Shown here piece after piece: positions 1-7,365 of a stretch of 64,000 bases of DNA. The position numbers and the translations under genes were made by a program. A model generated the notes under the pieces. That model was not told the DNA's origin, ran no database searches, and worked only from the letters and a program-made list of their open reading frames with translations. Source of the DNA: an uncultured Eubacteriales bacterium (GTDB lineage Bacteria; Bacillota; Clostridia; Peptostreptococcales; Anaerovoracaceae); the NCBI GenBank assembly GCA_900315485.1, contig OMZI01000001.1:124001-188000 (forward strand), given 5' to 3'. The first letter of the stretch is position 1. Every line of letters starts with the position of its first letter.

Positions 1-1200
1 TCTGATGTACAGCTCCTGCTCGACGGGACCCAGAGATCTCAGAACAGGCACTATGCTCTCGATATATGCAAGAACGCCCATGTCGGTAGTGAGGTCAAAG
101 CCGTCCCTTGCAAGCTTAAGTCTGAATTCAGCTGCCGGAACAGCGTCGTCGACCAGCCTCAGGAACTCTTCTTTCCCGTTCTTCTGTATGAACTCGTCAG
201 GGTCCTTGCCGCCTGTTACGGTCAGGACTCTTGGCTTTCCGCCTGCCCCGTTTATTACGGATATTCCTCTCAACGCGGCATTGATACCGGCCGAGTCAGA
301 GTCGTATGACAGAACTATATTCTTCGAGTAACGGCAGAGAAGTTTTGCCTGATTGTCTGTCAGTGCAGTGCCGAGAGATGCTGCAACATTGCGTACTCCG
401 CTCTGATACAGCGATATGACGTCCATATAGCCTTCAACGATTATAGCTCTGCCGGCTGACGATATTTCGTTTCTGGTAAAGTTCAGACCGAAAAGGTTGT
501 TCTTCTTGAGAAATATCTCGCTTTCAGGCGAATTGAGATATTTTGGCTTGACATCTCCTATCGCCCTTCCTCCGAAACCGATCACCTTGTCCTGAGTATT
601 GATTATAGGAAATATGACTCTGTCGCGGAACTTGTCATACAGACCTCCTCGGCCCGAATTGGCAAGTCCGAGCTTTAGAAGCTCATCATCTGTCACACCT
701 TCTGTCCTGAGATAGTCTGAAAGTGCGGTACCCGAAGCCGGTGCATATCCCAGTCCGAATTTGGTTATCGTATCATTCGAAAGGCCTCTTTTGCGCAGGT
801 ATGCAAGACCTTTGTTTCCTCTGACCGACAGACAGTTGTAGAAGTATCTGGCAGCCTTTGCGTTTATTTCGTAATATCTGGAATAATCCTTCTTAGGAGC
901 CGAATGCCTTTTCTCCGGCATCTTGATTCCGTATTCACCGCAGAGCTTTTCTACGGCCTCCATGAAAGGCAGCTTGTAGTATTCCTGAACAAACTTGATG
1001 ACATCACCCTTCTGGCCGCATCCGAAACAGTTGAATATCTGCTTCTCCTCGTTGACCATGAATGACGGAGTCTTCTCTGAATGAAAAGGACAGAGACCTT
1101 TGTAGTTCGCTCCTGCCTTTTTCAGATCGACTTCACGGCCGACAACATCAACGATATTGACCTGAAGCTTGAGTTCGTCAATGAAGTTGTCCCATGCCAT
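1..1200 (-). CDS. dnaG: DNA primase DnaG (C-terminus cut by window edge)
   Basis: This is the RNA primase that primes lagging-strand synthesis at the replication fork. The first 400 residues are present and the frame runs off the left edge. The start is ATG at 1198-1200 (MAWDNFIDEL), with GGAGG about 11 bases upstream. The CHC2 zinc finger is visible as CPFH near residue 40 and CFGC near residue 61. It is followed by the RNA polymerase-like core and a Toprim domain with VEGYMDV (catalytic Glu) and SYDSDSAG (the DxD metal site). It lies 8 bases downstream of the dGTPase gene and is probably in its operon. In Bacillota rpoD usually follows dnaG, but that position is outside the window. Family assignment is firm. 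Confidence 0.96.
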   Translation of the reverse strand, partial: MAWDNFIDELKLQVNIVDVVGREVDLKKAGANYKGLCPFHSEKTPSFMVNEEKQIFNCFGCGQKGDVIKFVQEYYKLPFMEAVEKLCGEYGIKMPEKRHSAPKKDYSRYYEINAKAARYFYNCLSVRGNKGLAYLRKRGLSNDTITKFGLGYAPASGTALSDYLRTEGVTDDELLKLGLANSGRGGLYDKFRDRVIFPIINTQDKVIGFGGRAIGDVKPKYLNSPESEIFLKKNNLFGLNFTRNEISSAGRAIIVEGYMDVISLYQSGVRNVAASLGTALTDNQAKLLCRYSKNIVLSYDSDSAGINAALRGISVINGAGGKPRVLTVTGGKDPDEFIQKNGKEEFLRLVDDAVPAAEFRLKLARDGFDLTTDMGVLAYIESIVPVLRSLGPVEQELYIR

Positions 1201-1208
1201 AAGCCGTG

Positions 1209-2219
1209 TTACCTCCAGCTCTGTGGTACGAAAAGTCTGTCATACAGTCTCAGAGCATATCTGTCTGTCATGCCTGAGATCCAGTCCTTGACAGCAACGT
1301 TTGTACCATCTTCCTTTTCGATTTCTTTATATACTCCGGGTATCTCGTCCGGATGATCAAGAAAGTACCCGTACAGTGATCTTATGATTAGATCGACCTT
1401 TTCCTTGTCCGTAACAGCCTGCACCTCAGGAGAGTTGTAGACATTAGCAAACATGAATGACCTGAGACTCAGCAGTGCTCTGCTGAAATCAGGTGAAAGA
1501 GCGATCTCCTTTTTTCCTTCGCTGTTGATGCACAGATCCGTGATCAGATTGTTGATGCGGTCACTGTGTGTGCTTCCGAGTATTGCGATATCATTTTCCG
1601 GAAGATCATCCATGCTGATGATGCCGCTCCTTATAGCGTCGTCTATATCGTGGTTGACATAGGCTATCCTGTCACAGATCTTGACTATCTGCCCTTCAAG
1701 AGTGAAAGGGATTCCCGGCCCCCTGTGATTCAGGATGCCGTCTCTTACTTCATAAGTCAGATTGAGACCTCTGCGTCTTGAAGTGTCTTCGATCCTGTCG
1801 ACGGTCCTGAGACTCTGCTCATTATGGGCAAAACCTCCGGGATGGATCGCATTGAGAACGGTCTCTCCGCTGTGACCGAACGGTGTATGTCCGAGGTCGT
1901 GACCCAGCGCGATCGCTTCGGTAAGGTCTTCGTTATACTGAAGTATCCTCGCGACTGTACGGGAAATCTGCGCTACTTCAAGAGTATGTGTCAGTCTGGT
2001 CCTGTAGTGGTCATCTTCCGGCGCAAGGAAGACCTGCGTCTTGTTGATGAGCCTGCGGAAAGCCTTGGAATGGATGATACGGTCCCTGTCGCGCTGGTAA
2101 TCTGTTCTGAAAGTACACTGCTCTTCAGGAAACACCCTTCCCCTGGACTCTGCTGCCTTGGATGCCAGCGGAGACAGCATTTCATATTCTCTGGCCTCAA
2201 TATCCTGTCTTTTAATCAT
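1209..2219 (-). CDS. dgt: dGTPase-like HD-domain triphosphohydrolase
   Basis: This 336-residue protein belongs to the deoxyguanosinetriphosphate triphosphohydrolase family, which removes tripolyphosphate from dNTPs. The HD metal site is clear: RLTHTLEVAQ supplies the first His and GHDLGHTPFGHSGE the HD pair and later His. The N-terminal FRTDYQRDRDRIIHSKAFRRL is also typical. It is shorter than E. coli Dgt and resembles the compact Gram-positive form, whose substrate may be broader than dGTP. Its ATG overlaps the stop of the preceding small gene (ATGA), so the two are translationally coupled, and dnaG follows after 8 bases. In many Clostridia the dgt-dnaG-rpoD order is conserved. The exact nucleotide preference cannot be read from the sequence. 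Confidence 0.92.
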   Translation of the reverse strand: MIKRQDIEAREYEMLSPLASKAAESRGRVFPEEQCTFRTDYQRDRDRIIHSKAFRRLINKTQVFLAPEDDHYRTRLTHTLEVAQISRTVARILQYNEDLTEAIALGHDLGHTPFGHSGETVLNAIHPGGFAHNEQSLRTVDRIEDTSRRRGLNLTYEVRDGILNHRGPGIPFTLEGQIVKICDRIAYVNHDIDDAIRSGIISMDDLPENDIAILGSTHSDRINNLITDLCINSEGKKEIALSPDFSRALLSLRSFMFANVYNSPEVQAVTDKEKVDLIIRSLYGYFLDHPDEIPGVYKEIEKEDGTNVAVKDWISGMTDRYALRLYDRLFVPQSWR

Positions 2220-2716
2220 TCTCCGATTCTTACGTCGTACCCCTCAACGCTGTAGTCAAGTGCGTTTCTGAAATCATAATCAGTCTTCTCGCCGAGGAAC
2301 CTCGCAGCAACGATATTGTATCTCGCATCTCTGACACTCAGCTCAGTTCCTGTCATTTTGTCAAATACATTGAGATCATGAACATACCATTTGCGGAATC
2401 TTGATATCTCCTCAGCAAGTGCTGATACATCCTCATCTGTCATGTCTGCTGAGATCAGACCTGTCATTGCTCTTCCTATGGAATCCACAGTAAGATACAG
2501 CTCGGTCTCGTCATCAGGAATATGACCGAGAAACTGCTCATAGAAAGAGTCCATGTGCTCAGCAAGGACTTCTTTATCAACCTCTCTGATAAGGTCTCTT
2601 ATCAGGTTCTCCTCGATGAAATCATCTTCCTCAAGAAGCGAAGCAAGGTTCTCATAATATCTGAATTCGTCTATTGTATCTATGTCCAGTTTTCTGTAAA
2701 GTACAGTTTTATCCAT
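2216..2716 (-). CDS. Uncharacterised acidic protein upstream of dgt
   Basis: I do not recognise this 166-residue protein. It is acidic and predicted mostly helical, with no signal peptide, membrane segment, Cys cluster or obvious nucleotide-binding motif. A run of Glu/Asp with Leu/Ile spacing at residues 15-60 could form amphipathic helices. Codon use matches the neighbours. The gene is supported by its ATGA overlap with dgt and by an extended -10 promoter (TGTTATAAT on the minus strand) about 44 bases upstream. The Shine-Dalgarno is weak. Context suggests a link to dgt and dnaG, but no function can be assigned. Confidence 0.75.
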   Translation of the reverse strand: MDKTVLYRKLDIDTIDEFRYYENLASLLEEDDFIEENLIRDLIREVDKEVLAEHMDSFYEQFLGHIPDDETELYLTVDSIGRAMTGLISADMTDEDVSALAEEISRFRKWYVHDLNVFDKMTGTELSVRDARYNIVAARFLGEKTDYDFRNALDYSVEGYDVRIGE

Positions 2717-2738
2717 TGTTTCAAAGTCTGCCCCATTA

Positions 2739-2768
2739 TGCTATAATTTCTGACAGAATATTATAACA
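2739..2768. promoter_or_regulatory. Divergent pair of extended -10 promoters
   Basis: On the plus strand TGCTATAAT (2739-2747) is an extended -10 for pepF. On the minus strand TGTTATAAT (2760-2768 read in reverse) is an extended -10 for the unknown gene, dgt and dnaG. No convincing -35 box accompanies either, which fits the TGn-type promoter. The two start regions would overlap, so the transcription units may interfere. Confidence 0.5.
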
Positions 2769-2783
2769 CATGGAGATGTCAAA

Positions 2784-4604
2784 ATGAACAGTGACAATCA
2801 GAAATTACGATCTGAGATCCAGACGGCAGATAAGTGGAACATCGATGCGATGTATTCTGACTCATCTGCCGTTCTTGAAGATGTGAGCAAAGGTATGGCA
2901 CATGCTCAGCATCTTGCGTCCATGCAGGGACATGTCATGGATTCACCGTCCTCTCTGCTCGATGCACTTATATCATATACAGAAGCATACAGAGCGATCG
3001 AAAATGCATATGCCTATGCTCACATGAAGCGCGATGAGGATAATACGGACACAGCCGGGGCGGAACTCTACGGCAAGGTTTCAATGAGCCTGACTGCCCT
3101 CAGCTCTATGACTGCATTTCTCGATCCGGAAATCCTTGCAGCGGACCCTTCCCTCGTCCGCTCATATATGGATGAGGAAGAAGGCCTCGGAATGTACGGA
3201 TTCCTGCTGACCGAACTTCTGAAGCAGAGAGACCACACGCTCAGCAAGGAAGAGGAATTCATTATTGCCTCATACGGAGAAGTTCTCAGATCTTCAGGAA
3301 ACATCTTCACTGCCCTAAACAATGCCGATATGGAATTCGGTACTGTAACTGACGAAGACGGAAATGCAAAACCTCTTACTCACGGGACTTTTGTCAGATT
3401 CCTTGAGTCGCAGTCAGAAACGGTCAGAAAAGAAGCGTATGACAAGCTGTACGATAAATACATCTCACTTAACAATACACTGACTGCTGTTTACTCAAAC
3501 AGCGTCAGAAAGGATGCCGTAACAGCAAAGCTCAGACACTACAGCTCTTCGCTTGACGCAGCTCTGACGTTCAATGACATTCCGCTTTCCGTTTATGACA
3601 GCCTTATCCATGCTGTGCATGAACACCTTCCGTCCATGCACAGATATGCCGGTATCAGACGCAGGGTGCTCGGGCTTGAGACCATGGGCATGCATGATAT
3701 GTACGTCCCTCTCGTCCGTCCGCAGGAGGCTCACTATACCTTTGAGCAGGCAGCGGAAATATGCTGCAAGGCCCTGGCGCCTATGGGCGAAGAGTATGTG
3801 AACGCCTTCAGACAGGGCGTTCTGGAAAAACGCTGGGTAGACCGCTATGAGAACAAAGGCAAGACTTCCGGCGCATACAGCTACGGATCATACGACAGTG
3901 AGCCTTACATTCTTATGAACTTCAGCGGAACACTCAGAGATATATTCACGCTGATCCATGAAGGCGGACATTCAATGCACTCATGGTATACAAGGCAGAC
4001 ACAGCCTTTCATTTACGGCGATCACTCGATCTTCACTGCAGAAGTTGCAAGTACCGTAAATGAGACCCTGCTCATACACTATCTGATGGATCATGCGGAA
4101 AATGATGAGATGCTCCTCTACCTCGTCAATTTCTATATTGACGAATTCAAGGGAACACTCTTCAGACAGACCATGTTCGCAGAATTTGAAAAGCTGACTC
4201 ATGAGCATATAGAATCCGGCGGATCACTCACACCGGAATGGCTGAACACAGAATACGGCAGACTAAATTCTGAATATTATGGCCCTGAAGTGACTTATGA
4301 TGATAAGATAAAATATGAGTGGTCAAGGATCCCGCACTTCTACAGAGCATTCTATGTGTATCAGTATGCTACCGGCTACTCTGCTGCCAATGCTATAGCC
4401 GAAAGGATACTTACTGAGGGACCGTCAGCAAGAGATGAATATATCAGTTTTCTCAGATCGGGTTCTTCCGGCACGCCGATCGATCTTCTTAAGCTGGCAG
4501 GTGTGGACATGAGTACGAAAAAGCCTGTAAGGATGGCTCTGGAAGTATTCGACGGTCTGGTCGGCAGACTTGATGAACTGACGAAAGGAAACAGAAATGC
4601 CTAA
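2784..4604 (+). CDS. pepF: Oligoendopeptidase F (M3B metallopeptidase)
   Basis: This 606-residue cytosolic zinc peptidase degrades short peptides. It has the M3 family layout: an N-terminal helical region and a C-terminal catalytic domain with the HExxH-type motif LIHEGGHSMHSW at about residues 392-403. The third zinc-ligand region (FTAEVASTVNETLL) lies about 30 residues later. Length is typical for PepF. The start is ATG at 2784 with GGAG about 9 bases upstream. Its stop overlaps the nadK start by 8 bases (ATGCCTAAG), so the two are translationally coupled. There is no signal peptide. Confidence 0.95.
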   Translation: MNSDNQKLRSEIQTADKWNIDAMYSDSSAVLEDVSKGMAHAQHLASMQGHVMDSPSSLLDALISYTEAYRAIENAYAYAHMKRDEDNTDTAGAELYGKVSMSLTALSSMTAFLDPEILAADPSLVRSYMDEEEGLGMYGFLLTELLKQRDHTLSKEEEFIIASYGEVLRSSGNIFTALNNADMEFGTVTDEDGNAKPLTHGTFVRFLESQSETVRKEAYDKLYDKYISLNNTLTAVYSNSVRKDAVTAKLRHYSSSLDAALTFNDIPLSVYDSLIHAVHEHLPSMHRYAGIRRRVLGLETMGMHDMYVPLVRPQEAHYTFEQAAEICCKALAPMGEEYVNAFRQGVLEKRWVDRYENKGKTSGAYSYGSYDSEPYILMNFSGTLRDIFTLIHEGGHSMHSWYTRQTQPFIYGDHSIFTAEVASTVNETLLIHYLMDHAENDEMLLYLVNFYIDEFKGTLFRQTMFAEFEKLTHEHIESGGSLTPEWLNTEYGRLNSEYYGPEVTYDDKIKYEWSRIPHFYRAFYVYQYATGYSAANAIAERILTEGPSARDEYISFLRSGSSGTPIDLLKLAGVDMSTKKPVRMALEVFDGLVGRLDELTKGNRNA

Positions 4605-5400
4605 GAAAGCATTTATCTTCAGCAATAATAAAGAATACTCTCAGCAGACTTCTAAGAATCTCAGAAAGATCCTTACAGACAGAGATTACGGCATCATTGA
4701 TGAGTATAAAGAAGACGCCGATCTTCTTGTATGCATCGGCGGAGACGGTACTTTTCTGAGTTTTGTTCATAAATGCCGCTTCCCTTCCGCACCGATACTC
4801 GGGATCAATACAGGCCATCTTGGTTTTTTTCAGGAATCTTCTCCTGAGCAGATGGAAACAGCGGTCGATGACATAATTGCAGGCAGATACAAGATGCAGC
4901 ACATCAAACCTGTACAGGCAAGGATCGTTACCCCGCGCAATGAATTCACCCGTATAGGTCTTAACGAGATCCTCGTACGCGGCCAGTTCTCACACGTATC
5001 ACAGTTCTCTGTATCGATCGATGAGACCAAGGTCCAGGACTTTTCGGGCGACGGGATACTTATTTCCACGCCTGTCGGATCAACTGCTTACAACTACTCA
5101 CTTGACGGAGCGCTTGTTTCCCCTGACCTCGATGTTCTTCAGCTGACGCCGGTCGCTCCGATGAATACAAGTGCTTACAGATGCTTCCATTCAAGCATAC
5201 TTCTGTCAGCAAGCGAAACTATACGCATCGCCGGCATAGGCCGCAGCACACGCGGAACTATCATTCTCTCCTTCGACGGAAGGACTCACGAATTCAGCAA
5301 TGTTGAGTACGTTGAGATAACCCAGTCGGATAAGGAGATACATCTCATAAGAAATGAAAACTACGATTACTGGAAGAAGCTGAGCAGCAAGCTGCTCTGA
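4597..5400 (+). CDS. nadK: NAD kinase
   Basis: NadK phosphorylates NAD to NADP using ATP or polyphosphate. The 267-residue protein carries the diacylglycerol kinase-like GGDGTFL motif (about residue 48), the GINTGHLGFF segment, and the GSTAYNYSLDGALV region that binds NAD. The length is normal for bacterial NadK. It starts inside the end of pepF, and the rluD-like gene follows after 24 bases, forming a three-gene plus-strand unit. Many Clostridia place nadK beside a hemolysin/TlyA gene and recN. Here it sits instead between a peptidase and a pseudouridine synthase. Confidence 0.95.
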   Translation: MPKKAFIFSNNKEYSQQTSKNLRKILTDRDYGIIDEYKEDADLLVCIGGDGTFLSFVHKCRFPSAPILGINTGHLGFFQESSPEQMETAVDDIIAGRYKMQHIKPVQARIVTPRNEFTRIGLNEILVRGQFSHVSQFSVSIDETKVQDFSGDGILISTPVGSTAYNYSLDGALVSPDLDVLQLTPVAPMNTSAYRCFHSSILLSASETIRIAGIGRSTRGTIILSFDGRTHEFSNVEYVEITQSDKEIHLIRNENYDYWKKLSSKLL

Positions 5401-5424
5401 CCGGGAATCAATCAGGAATACTAC

Positions 5425-6330
5425 ATGGCAAAATACGAACATACTGTAACCAATGATGAAGTCGGCCTGACCATCAATCAGATCCTCAGGCAGAACTACA
5501 GATTCTCTTCAAGATTCCGTACCAAGATGAAGTACCAGTCTCTTGTGGACCTTAACGGATCCCCTGCTCCGGGCTATCTCAGACCTGAGGCCGGGGATAT
5601 TATCGGTGTGCGCCTTCCGGAGGAAACAAGCGATTTCCCGCCTGAAAACATCCCGCTTGACATCATATATGAGGATGACGATCTGATCCTTATCAACAAG
5701 CAGCCGGGTATCATCGTTCACCCTACCAAGGGGCATCCTGAGCACACTATAGCCAATGCGGTCATGTATTACATGCAGCAGACCGGACAGTCATTCAAGG
5801 TGAGGTTTGCGAACAGGATCGACATGGACACCACAGGCATCATCATCGTGGCAAGGAATGCAAATGCACAGAACGATCTTTCCAACCAGATGAGACATAA
5901 CTCCGTGATCAAAAGATACATAGCTCTCGTTGAGGGACGTATTGATGAAGACCACTTCACAGTCGATCTGCCTATAGGGCGTCCGGATCAGGTATCGATA
6001 CGCAGAACTGTAATGGAGACTGGCGGAAAGGATGCTGTAACTGAAGTACAGGTGCTTGAGAGGTTTGAATCGGAAGAATACGGTCCGCATACACTTGTTG
6101 AAGTAGTTCTCCACACCGGCAGGACACATCAGATCAGAGTGCATCTCTCTCACATAGGTCATGTCATCGCAGGCGATGAACTGTACGGAGGAAAAACTGA
6201 TCTCATAGGGAGACAGGCTCTTCACGCATATCATATAGAATTCACCCACCCTGCAACCGGTGAGTATATGACGTTTGAGACGGAATACCCTGAAGATATC
6301 CGGAACGCTGTTGAAAAGCTCCGTTCGTGA
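5425..6330 (+). CDS. RluA/RluD-family rRNA pseudouridine synthase
   Basis: This 301-residue enzyme would isomerise uridine to pseudouridine, most likely in 23S rRNA. An S4-like N-terminal domain (residues 1-75) precedes the catalytic domain. The catalytic Asp lies in NRIDMDTTGII, where most relatives have HRLD; the aspartate is kept and only the preceding His is replaced by Asn. GRTHQIRVHLSHIGH near the C-terminus is the second family motif. The ATG at 5425 has a weak AGGAA ribosome site. The gene ends just before a strong bidirectional terminator. The precise target uridine cannot be deduced, so no rluA/B/C/D letter is given. Confidence 0.92.
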   Translation: MAKYEHTVTNDEVGLTINQILRQNYRFSSRFRTKMKYQSLVDLNGSPAPGYLRPEAGDIIGVRLPEETSDFPPENIPLDIIYEDDDLILINKQPGIIVHPTKGHPEHTIANAVMYYMQQTGQSFKVRFANRIDMDTTGIIIVARNANAQNDLSNQMRHNSVIKRYIALVEGRIDEDHFTVDLPIGRPDQVSIRRTVMETGGKDAVTEVQVLERFESEEYGPHTLVEVVLHTGRTHQIRVHLSHIGHVIAGDELYGGKTDLIGRQALHAYHIEFTHPATGEYMTFETEYPEDIRNAVEKLRS

Positions 6331-6349
6331 ATTCTCCCGGCAAATACAA

Positions 6350-6388
6350 AAGCAGTCCTATGCATGATGCATAAGACTGCTTATTTTA
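6350..6388. terminator. Bidirectional terminator between convergent genes
   Basis: AAGCAGTC (6350-6357) pairs with GACTGCTT (6375-6382), and the inner TATGC/GCATA extends the stem. TTATTTTA follows on the plus strand and TTTGTATT on the minus strand. It lies between the convergent pseudouridine synthase and DUF975-like genes and probably stops both transcripts. Confidence 0.8.
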
Positions 6389-6400
6389 GTATTGAAGGAA

Positions 6401-7237
6401 TTACTGCGGATCAGCAGGCTCGAGTTCTCTGAACGCTTCCTGGCCTGCATACCTGAAGTCAGCAAATCCCTTATTGAGCATGAGCTCATAGAATACAGTC
6501 CTGCCGAGACATATATACCCGTATACAGCAAACATCGGAATGTCAGCAGCCATTGATATCAGCAGTATCCCGACTTTACTTACCGCAGCCGAGGACAGGA
6601 TATTTGCAAACAGAAATGCAGGTATATAGGCGATCATTATGTACGGTATGTAACATATAATGAGCCGTACATAGTTCATTCTGTTTCCGTACATCATCAT
6701 CTTGCTCTCTGTAAGGATCTGTGTGATGCTCTTGTCCGGATCGTCTGCAAATATGTAGAACGACTGCGTAAAGTTCAGAGCAGCAAGTATGCCCGGAACA
6801 ATAAAGAACATCGTCCAGAAAGATACTACAAGAGTCTGAACAAGAAACAGTCCGAAAGCCTTGAGATAATAGTTCAGGCTTTCCCCCAGTGCTCTGTAGT
6901 CAACTTCCCTGTTCCTGATATATGTGAGTGCATACAGGCATTCACTGAGCCTGAATACCCCATTGAACAGCATGAGATAGAAGAACACCACAAGAGGAGT
7001 GGCAGGCAGCCTGCTGAGCATGACAGGATCAGCATCAGAATACTGTGACAGCAGATCAATGTTGGTAGTCGGAAAGTACAGCGACAGGATCTGAGGGACC
7101 CAGTTAGCTGCCGCATAAAGGATGCAGAATCCTACCAGAAAAGACACAAGAGTCCCCTTCGAATGGGCCTTGCACTTGTTTATTATCCTGATCGGGTGTT
7201 CCTTTACTATATAATATCTTTTCAGCTTTTCCGGCAT
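6401..7237 (-). CDS. DUF975-like multi-pass membrane protein
   Basis: This 278-residue protein is predicted to span the membrane about five or six times, with hydrophobic stretches near residues 30-48, 85-105, 135-158, 190-215 and 222-245. The segment ADDPDKSITQILTESKMMMYGN resembles the conserved DUF975 core, a family of uncharacterised Bacillota membrane proteins with long hydrophobic repeats. GGAG lies 8 bases before the ATG. It is transcribed behind pheT, separated by a structured intergenic element (7262-7353). Function is unknown; family assignment is by recollection of the motif. Confidence 0.7.
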   Translation of the reverse strand: MPEKLKRYYIVKEHPIRIINKCKAHSKGTLVSFLVGFCILYAAANWVPQILSLYFPTTNIDLLSQYSDADPVMLSRLPATPLVVFFYLMLFNGVFRLSECLYALTYIRNREVDYRALGESLNYYLKAFGLFLVQTLVVSFWTMFFIVPGILAALNFTQSFYIFADDPDKSITQILTESKMMMYGNRMNYVRLIICYIPYIMIAYIPAFLFANILSSAAVSKVGILLISMAADIPMFAVYGYICLGRTVFYELMLNKGFADFRYAGQEAFRELEPADPQ

Positions 7238-7261
7238 TATTGCTCCATGATCTATTATTAT

Positions 7262-7353
7262 GGAATGGCGGACGGTGCAGATAATTCACGTCCTCGGAAC
7301 AATGATCCGTTATGTTCCTGCGGAATATGAATTCTCAGCACAATCCGCCATTC
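7262..7353 (+). repeat. Structured intergenic element, copy 1
   Basis: One of three copies in the window. Outer helix: GAATGGCGGA (7263-7272) with TCCGCCATTC (7344-7353). Second helices: GTGC/GCAC (7275-7278, 7338-7341) and AATTC/GAATT (7283-7287, 7329-7333). Core: ACGTCCTC (7288-7295), hairpin GGAACA/TGTTCC (7296-7301, 7313-7318), then TGCGGAATAT (7319-7328). The core matches copies at 17780-17883 and 24680-24804, while the helices differ in sequence but stay paired. It lies between pheT and the DUF975-like gene and is oriented against them. Confidence 0.75.
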
Positions 7354-7365
7354 TCACGTTTTAGA

